A DNA stretch of 64,000 bases from Hymenochaete sp. R1. Taxonomy: Eukaryota > Basidiomycota > Agaricomycetes > Hymenochaetales > Hymenochaetaceae. The notes under the pieces were generated by a model. The model saw only the letters and a list, made by a program, of their open reading frames with translations. It made no database searches and was not told the origin of the DNA. The stretch spans positions 1-64,000 of the forward strand of contig JAFREE010000044.1 in the NCBI GenBank assembly GCA_019400425.1. Reading direction: 5' to 3'. Position numbers and translations under genes: made by a program. Below, piece after piece: positions 57,695 to 64,000 of the stretch (the stretch's first letter is position 1; every line of letters begins with the position of its first letter).

Positions 57695-59063
57695 ATGTCG
57701 ACAACTGGTCGCGGAGGCGGAAGCGGTGGCAAAAGCGGCAAACGCCGTCGCAATCCCTCTGACGACAACGATGAACCCCACTCTGCCCCGGGCTCTCAGC
57801 GCGCCGCCAAGCGGGGCTCTCGAGCGGAGTCTGGTCTCAGACCCTCAAACGTGCGTAAGCGCGAGGATGCAACCACGAATCTAGAGAATCTCCAAAATGT
57901 CGCTAGGGACCTCTACAATCTCTGTGGGGACTTCGATGTCGAGGATCACGCGGGCAAGCGCCAGAAGCTCATTGAATTGAAGTCGACTTACGAGTACAGA
58001 AATACGAAGAATGAGGAGTCATCTCAAAGCGAGGCTGGAAGACTGTTTATGGATTTGCATTTTAGGTTCAAGCGTCTCGAGAAAGAGGGGTTCGGCGATG
58101 CGGTGGCGCGGAAGGCTGCTGAGCGCGATTACTATCGTGCATATTTTGCTTTTAGGTCTGTTTTCCTAGAATCTATCCTATACCAATGGAGGCAGTTGGC
58201 GCCAAAGTTTAAGTCAGAGACCAAGCACAATAACGCATGGTGTACCTTCCGTGAATATGGCAATGCGATTAAGGACAGGATCACGGAGCTTCGCGGTAGT
58301 ACAGAAGTCGAGGACATGCAGATGATCGTGAGGCTTTCAAATATCGTTCGGAGAAACCTTCGGGAGATGGCTGAAGAGTTTGTCACAGTAGTAGGTGAGT
58401 GAAATTATGTTTCGCTTTGTCACGTCTGCAATGTTCGATAGCTGACAATGAGTAGGGAAGCCACCAAAGGATTTCTTCAACGGCTCACAGGATATTTCAA
58501 CGGACGTGACTATTTTCTGTGCTCTTGCAGATAAGTATATCAAGAGCGTCTCTAATCTGACTTCGGCCAACGTCAAGGCACGTCTGGTACCGTTTCGCGT
58601 CGTCATCCTTTCAAATATAGACTCCTTCCGTAGCCACACTGGCACGCTAGACACCAGACAACTCACTGAGACCGAACAACTTTATTTCCGCCTGGAAGAT
58701 CGCTTCGACGCGGTACGGATAGTCGACATGCTTTTCCTTGCTAATATTCATGTTGGGAAGAAGCGGCTGGGAGATAGAACAAAGGGCCCTGAAGATCAAC
58801 TCGCAACATTTCAAGAGCTTCAGTCTTCAAGGACACAACGGATTATGACTCGGCGAGCAAAGCTAGTCGAACGAGAGAATACTTCCGATAAGCAAGTGAA
58901 GGGTTTAGTAGAGATGTATATCAAGGACCTCGATGTTCTTTTGGAAAATACGAGGAAGGACCAACAGCAGGCAAATCAAATCAAATCCCGCGAGGATACA
59001 TCCTTCGAAGAAAGATTGGCCAAATATGCCCATGCAAACCATTGGGTAGGATTGCCTGAATAG
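57695..59063 (+). CDS. Family T member T5 (unknown function), intact
   Basis: Model join(57695..58394, 58456..59063), 435 residues. Begins MSTTGRGGGSGGKSGKRRRN, a Gly/Arg/Lys-rich head. Exon 1 continues with helices: NLENLQNVARDLYNLCGDFD, ERDYYRAYFAFRSVFLESIL and WCTFREYGNAIKDRITELRG, ending VTVVG at the phase-1 splice. Exon 2 starts KPPKDFFNGSQDISTDVTIF, then LEDRFDAVRIVDMLFLANIH, VGKKR, and further charged helices to HANHWVGLPE. First of three same-strand copies spaced about 0.5-0.9 kb apart. No known domain. A soluble helical protein with a basic low-complexity head, possibly RNA- or DNA-associated, is inference. Confidence 0.75.
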
Positions 59064-59581
59064 CGTTTCCTTATGTCAACTATATCTAATAGTGATTTTT
59101 TCACGCTAGTAGCAAAGTATGATCACTATAATTTTGCATTTAAAAAGTGAAGTGAATCCCATGATATAAGAGGGCGAGATTGCTAGTGTACGTGTAAATT
59201 TCCGCAGAAGGAACGGGATTAGTACTAATTACCTATCATTTTGGACATTTGCAAGGATCGGAAGTGACCTCGAACGTAACGTAGCATACGAAGAAAACGG
59301 GGTTAGCGCAAAGGGATCATTCAGGAATGGCGTTTTGCGGTTCAAAACTAAGTTCAGTTTCCATGCACCTTTGAGCAATTTAGTGATAGAACGGTATAAA
59401 ACCTTTGCTTTATTCCTTCCTTCTTTTCCTGACTTACATTGAGGTCTACCTTCCTTACTCCCTCCCTCCTTCAGTCCACCATCGCTCAATTCATTCCAGA
59501 GCTTCGGTTTCAAACTTTAATCTCGCACCTCCTACCTATTTCCAGCCTGCTCATTACCCCAAGTGCTGGTCATTACTGAAC
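59064..59581. promoter_or_regulatory. T6 upstream region
   Basis: TATAAAA at about 59395 lies about 187 bp before the T6 start. Upstream of it is the segment shared with 56.9 kb. A long CT-rich leader fills the rest. No separate gene is seen. Confidence 0.45.
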
Positions 59582-60980
59582 ATGTCAGCTGGCGGACACG
59601 GACGCGGGCCTGGGCGTGGACGCGGCAACTTGAAGCGTCCTCATCGTGACTCGCCTGATGATGATAACGCACAGGTTCAAACCCGTTCTGCCCCTAATTC
59701 TCGTGGTTCTCGCGGTTCTCGTGGCTCTCGTGGCCGCCCTAGGTCCCGTGGCGCTCGCGGCTCTGGGAGCCGGGGTCCGCACACCGAAGATCCATTGGTG
59801 AACCTCGAGAAACTTCAAGACACTGCAGAGAAGCTCTATGGACTTTGCGGGGGCTTTGGCGATGGAGACCTTGCGGCGACACGTATTGGTTTTGTTGAAA
59901 GTATTTCGACCTTCGAATATAATAACCTGAGAAGCGGGGACACTGGCGAGACGAGGAAGCTAGTGAACGACTTGAATCGCAGATTCGGTATCCTCGAGGA
60001 CGATGTCATCGATAATGAATCGCTCAAGGCGGACACAGTGCGCGAGTACTACCGTGCGTACTTTGCTTTCACATCTGCTTTCATAGATTCGTGCTTGTAT
60101 CATTTCAAGCAAGAGCGTGGGACTTCAGCTAAACGCGTGTCCGCTTGGAATACGCTCCGGGAGTATAGCAACAATGTTGAAGATAGAATCATCAAGCTAC
60201 GTGACAGTTCGGACGAAAGGGACGTGCAGATAAGGATGAAGCTTGAGGGAGACGTGAGGGCGGAACTTCGAGAGAAAGCCGTCCAATTTGTCGACGTAGT
60301 GGGTAAGAAGTCTTTTACATTTGCAAGTCTGCTGCGACAGATGGCTAACAGGATGAGCAGGGACGCCACCTCAATCATTTTTTGAGGACTCGAAGGATTT
60401 GACGATGGATATCGCCATCTTTTGTGCCCTGGCGAGTAAGCATATCAATAACCACACAAAGATGACCTCAACCGTCATCAACACGCACCTCAAACGATTC
60501 CATACGGACATCGATTCGAATCTAGAGTTCTTCATTCACACCGGGCCAGGGCGGGAATTGAGTTTCAATGACTCAATGAGACTCCAACAGGATCGATTCC
60601 GTTTTGACGACAGTTTTGACGAGGTTCGAATAAAAACTGCACTGGTTCTTGCAGAGGAGCATATTGGGAAGAAGCGAAAGGTCGATAATCTAGGGGGGAT
60701 TGAACAATATATGGACGAGTTTAACTCAGAATTACGACCTTCTCGGACGAATCGGATAAAGACGCGCCTCGCGGAGCTCAAAGATAAAAAGGCGAGCATT
60801 TCAGATAGCGAATCAAAGAAATTGATAGATGGATACATCACTCATGTCGAAGCGAGCGCTGCTGATGCGAGTTTGGATGCAGAGAGGGCAATCGACATCC
60901 AAAGACGCGATGATAACTACTGGGAGACAAAAAGGATCCAATCAACCGGCGCGACGAAGAATTTCTGGGAGTTCAAGTAG
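59582..60980 (+). CDS. Family T member T6 (unknown function), intact
   Basis: Model join(59582..60302, 60361..60980), 446 residues. The head is rich in RGS/RG repeats (SRGSRGSRGSRGRPRSRGAR), resembling RGG-type RNA-binding tails. Then NLEKLQDTAEKLYGLCGGFG, VREYYRAYFAFTSAFIDSCL and WNTLREYSNNVEDRIIKLRD, and across the phase-1 intron GTPPQSFFEDSKDLTMDIAI. Exon 2 continues FDDSFDEVRIKTALVLAEEH, IGKKRK, RIKTRLAELKDKK and ends NFWEFK. Clearly parallel to T5 and T7. The in-frame ATG before the Gly-rich head is taken as start because it matches the heads of T5 and T7. Confidence 0.76.
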
Positions 60981-61871
60981 TTTTCCGTAGTTTTCTACCC
61001 CATCCTTCTGTACTCGGTATCAGCTTCAAGTTTTGTGCTAATAATATCTTCGAAGTTGCTGTCCGAGCTCCTGACAAGTATGGTCAACATATTGTACGTT
61101 ACCTTGCGAGAGAAAAGACTTTGAACAAGTCTGACTTACATTTATGCCAGATCCGTTTGCGGGAGGGGAAGTTCTCTTGTTTAACTAATGGTCCTGCATT
61201 GCGCTGCTACCAGTAAAGGCGGTGAGAAGAGAGTTGAAATTGAAGTTACGACTCGTCCGAGTGTTTGTCCCGCGACGTCGATACGTGATGCGGGCGAGAA
61301 GTATTTACCAAATTAAGAAATGGCGTCGGACTCTGGGAGACACGGTTTCGACCCACAGCGTCAAACTTTGCTTTACAACCAACACCAATTTACCGGGGCC
61401 GCCGTCTTTGCGTTCGACGTAAAGGCCGTAAGGCATGTACGTTGCTTTGCGTGGATAAATATAGTACGCGTCAGACTTTGAAAAATTTAATAGGAAAAGT
61501 GGTACTTACCTGTCACCTTTGCAAGTGTAAAGTGTGAGCTCTCGTGTGCAAAGGAGCAGAAGAATAGGATGACCCGCAGGTTGTGGCAAACAGTTAGCTC
61601 ACGGCCTGGAGCTTTGCTCTTCCGTAGGCCCGCCGGTGAATCCCACATAATTCTGTGAAACGTGACGGAGGAGTGGTTTAAAAGCCATTGCAATTTGCAT
61701 CTTCTTGCGTTCCTTTCTCTTTAGTATTTCCAGCTCTCCAGATCGTCTTCTTTCGTGCCGTTTCTGACTGCAGCCTGAGGTAGCCTAGGCTTCATCTCAC
61801 AAGAAGCATCACAGAGTCTGCATACCCTTAACTCGGTGTCTCCTTCCCTCACTCTTTTTCCAACGCCCGGT
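60981..61871. promoter_or_regulatory. T7 upstream region
   Basis: A TTTAAAA box at about 61676 lies about 196 bp before T7, similar in spacing to T6. Short frames at 61222-61422 and 61487-61693 show no family. The rest is unremarkable. Confidence 0.4.
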
Positions 61872-63196
61872 ATGAACACCGGCGGTAGTGCGAGCAAGAA
61901 ACTCACCAAGCGCCCTCGCTCACCGGGCAATGAATCCGACGACCCTTCCCGTTCGGCTCCTAACTCTCGCGGCTCACGGGGCTCTGGATCTGGCTCTCGC
62001 CGCTTTCGTGGCGGTCTTCAACATGCTTCCACTCCTCCCATAAACGCCACCACAAATCTCGATAGACTCCATATAGTCGCAAAGGAGCTCTTCGATGTCT
62101 GTGGAGATGACTCTCATCCAGCATCCGCAGACAAACGCAGGGCGCTGGTTGAGGACATTACAACTCTTGAGTATAAACGAGCAAAGAGCTCTATCGGAGA
62201 TCTGTTCAAGGAGATGCAACGGAGGTTCGACTCCATCGACAGCGAGGGCACTGGTGACGAGGCGGTCAAAGCAGCTGCGACACGCGAGTATTATCGTGCG
62301 TATCGTGCGTTTATGTCTGTTTATCTGGACTCTGTTCTGCATTTCATCCCAAAGGGTGCGAGAAATAGCAGGAATAAGTCCTTCTGGACTGCGCTGCGTG
62401 AATATATCGACACTATTGATAGAAGAGCGAAAATTTTACGTGGAAGTTCAAGTGAAAGCGACAGGCAGGAGCGAGAGAGCCTCATAAATGCCATTCAGAA
62501 CGACCTTTGGAAGAAGGTTGGAGAAATAGTCAGTATAACGGGTGAGTCGAACGACATACAAATTCGCGCTTGCTGCGTGATTGACTGACAGAGGACACAG
62601 ATAGACCACCGCAGGAATTCTTCATAGACTCGTCGGATGCTCCGACAGACGTGGTCATCTTCCGCGCATTGGCGAAGAAGCACAGCAGAGACCAAACAAA
62701 GATGACTGCTACCACCATCGACAACTTCTTCAGACCGGTCCATCAAGTCATAAGCTCGACTCTGGATAGCTATTTCGACCCTCATTTTGATGAGAAACAA
62801 CGCATCGTGTTCAAGCAACTTCGCTTTGGTCTGGACGATGCTTTCGATGCGATGCTAATAGCAAATGAGATCGAATTGGCAGAAAAATCTATAGGGAAGT
62901 ATCGGCCGAGCATAGGCATCACAGGACCCGAGCCCCATCTGGCCAAGTTCCAGAACCTGCATCCGTTACGGATGAAACGGTTGAAGGAGCGTCTTGCAGA
63001 GCTTCAATCTCAAGACTTGAGCGGGGCCAGGGTTCACTTCGCACCTATAATAGCAGACTACACTTCTGAGGTGAGGAGTCTTACGGCGAAAGCAGAGAGT
63101 GAGGAAGAGAGGGTTAAGGAAATCCAAATTCGCCAAGCAGAATCTTTACAGGCGAAGCAACTCAGAGCGGGGGGCCAGAATTACCAGGTAGGCTAA
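61872..63196 (+). CDS. Family T member T7 (unknown function), intact
   Basis: Model join(61872..62541, 62601..63196), 421 residues. Head MNTGGSASKKLTKRPRSPGN with a short SRGSRGSGSGSRRFRGG run. Exon 1 helices: NLDRLHIVAKELFDVCGDDS, TREYYRAYRAFMSVYLDSVL and WTALREYIDTIDRRAKILRG. The phase-1 intron joins to DRPPQEFFIDSSDAPTDVVI. Exon 2 has LDDAFDAMLIANEIELAEKS, IGKYR and RLKERLAELQSQDL, and ends GGQNYQVG. It is the last of the tandem array. Same architecture as T5 and T6; function unknown. Confidence 0.76.
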
Positions 63197-63416
63197 CTCA
63201 GTATAAGTCTCAATACATATACATTCCACTTCCCCTAGAATCATGATCTGGCCATTTTATAGTTGACCTATCTAAATGTCCATTCAAGCTTGCTCCGGTG
63301 CATTCGCGTGTTCATTGTGACTGCTTAACCAGTATCATATACAATATATTCATATCCTTCTTAATACATGTTTATATTTTCATGGCTTCATCGCCTGCAG
63401 AACCCACAATCCCCCT

Positions 63417-64000
63417 TCACTCCTGCGACACCTTCCTCGGCACACTAGCATACCACTCTGGAACCGCATTCGCTCTCGGAACAGCCATTCTCCTTGCCTC
63501 CCTCCACCTCAACTCTTCTTCTTCCTCCCCTTTCCGCCTCTCCTCCTCCTCCTCCCTCTCCTTTTCCCTTTCGCGTTCCCTCCTCGCCTTCTCGAACCTC
63601 TTCCTCTCCGCCAGCCGCGCGTCGACGACAAAGTGAGGTGCAATGGGGACAGTCACATTTGGGGCACCGTCGTGTTTGCGCACGGAGGCGAGGAAGGCTC
63701 GGCTGGCTTCTTGCGCTGCTTTGCGTGCGGCGGCGACGCCGCTGTTACTAATCTCGTGAGTCGTACCGTCTTCGTTTTTCTTCTCGATGACTTGTTTTCG
63801 GAGGTTAAGCCGAAGGTCGCTCGAGAAGTGAAATGCGTGCGGAACGGTCGGTTTTGATCGATTTCCTTGAGATACCTGTGTAGTTTGGGTTAGCCTCGTT
63901 CGAGTACTGAAAATAAATCCAAAACAAAACAAAAATTAGAAGGAGAAATTACCTGTCTTTCCATCAAAGGTGGTCGTTTCGGTGCAGCGTCCGGTTTTCC
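63417..64000 (-). CDS. TPX2-like protein, C-terminal part (runs off the right edge)
   Basis: Partial model complement(join(63417..63875, 63953..>64000)). The exon at the edge reads KPDAAPKRPPLMERQ and continues VSQGNRSKPTVPHAFHFSSD. The C-terminal segment APHFVVDARLAERKRFEKAR, then a long Glu/Arg helix, and REARRMAVPRANAVPEWYAS resembles the TPX2 C-terminal microtubule-binding domain (F---R---R--F...Glu-rich helix...KA-PVP). TPX2-type proteins bind spindle microtubules and Aurora kinase. Only about 170 C-terminal residues are in the window, so the assignment is moderate. Confidence 0.6.

Noticed and set aside
1..64000. tRNA, rRNA, CRISPR or prokaryotic operon features
   Set aside because: No cloverleaf with a GTTCRAAYC box, no rRNA segment and no regularly spaced repeats were found on reading. 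The intron-rich gene structure is eukaryotic. A tRNA scan was not possible here.

Overview
This is nuclear DNA of a filamentous basidiomycete, most likely an Agaricomycete. Genes are dense on both strands and are cut by many short GT-AG introns of about 45-75 nt. The recognisable proteins are eukaryotic and fungal: SYO1, FIP1, taxilin, UAP1, a GCK-III kinase, a PDR transporter, SHO1, a BTB protein, an ARK kinase, EXO5, a FHIT-like HIT protein, glutaredoxin and a TPX2-like protein. Exon coordinates were built by hand from splice motifs and reading-frame continuity, so they are models and not transcript evidence.

Layout. 1-1531: remains of two copies of an unfamiliar gene family (called family T here). 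1591-4124 (-): SYO1. 4852-7370: left copy of an inverted duplication holding divergent genes B1 (-) and A1 (+, running on to 8403). 8796-11108 (-): FIP1. 11815-14659 (-): single-NBD ABC transporter. 15517-17743 (+): taxilin with a SUMO-like domain in the middle. 18146-19534 (-): unknown. 20065-21686 (-): UAP1. 22266-24872 (-): GCK-III kinase. 25586-27812 (-): type II membrane glycosyltransferase. 28736-34124 (+): PDR/ABCG transporter. 34480-37587: right copy of the duplication, A2 (-) and B2 (+). 38730-41045 (+): a family T pseudogene and an intact family T gene. 41413-42661 (+): SHO1. 43377-44448 (+): BTB protein. 44876-49114 (-): ARK/NAK kinase. 49379-51293 (+): EXO5. 51483-54506 (+): unknown membrane-anchored protein. 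54620-55395 (-): HIT hydrolase. 55584-56404 (+): glutaredoxin. 57695-63196 (+): tandem array of three intact family T genes. 63417-64000 (-): 3' end of a TPX2-like gene.

Most of the window is ordinary housekeeping sequence. The parts that are not ordinary are: (i) family T, seven loci in 64 kb ranging from intact to decayed, all intact members sharing one phase-1 intron at the same place; (ii) the roughly 2.5-kb inverted duplication 28 kb apart, which keeps a divergent gene pair, its two TATA-like boxes and a pair of 3' hairpins with identical 12-nt loops; (iii) the taxilin gene, in which one symmetric exon carries a SUMO-like domain; and (iv) a 10-nt microexon in FIP1. I know of no described system that covers family T or the A/B pair. 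Functions for them are not assigned.
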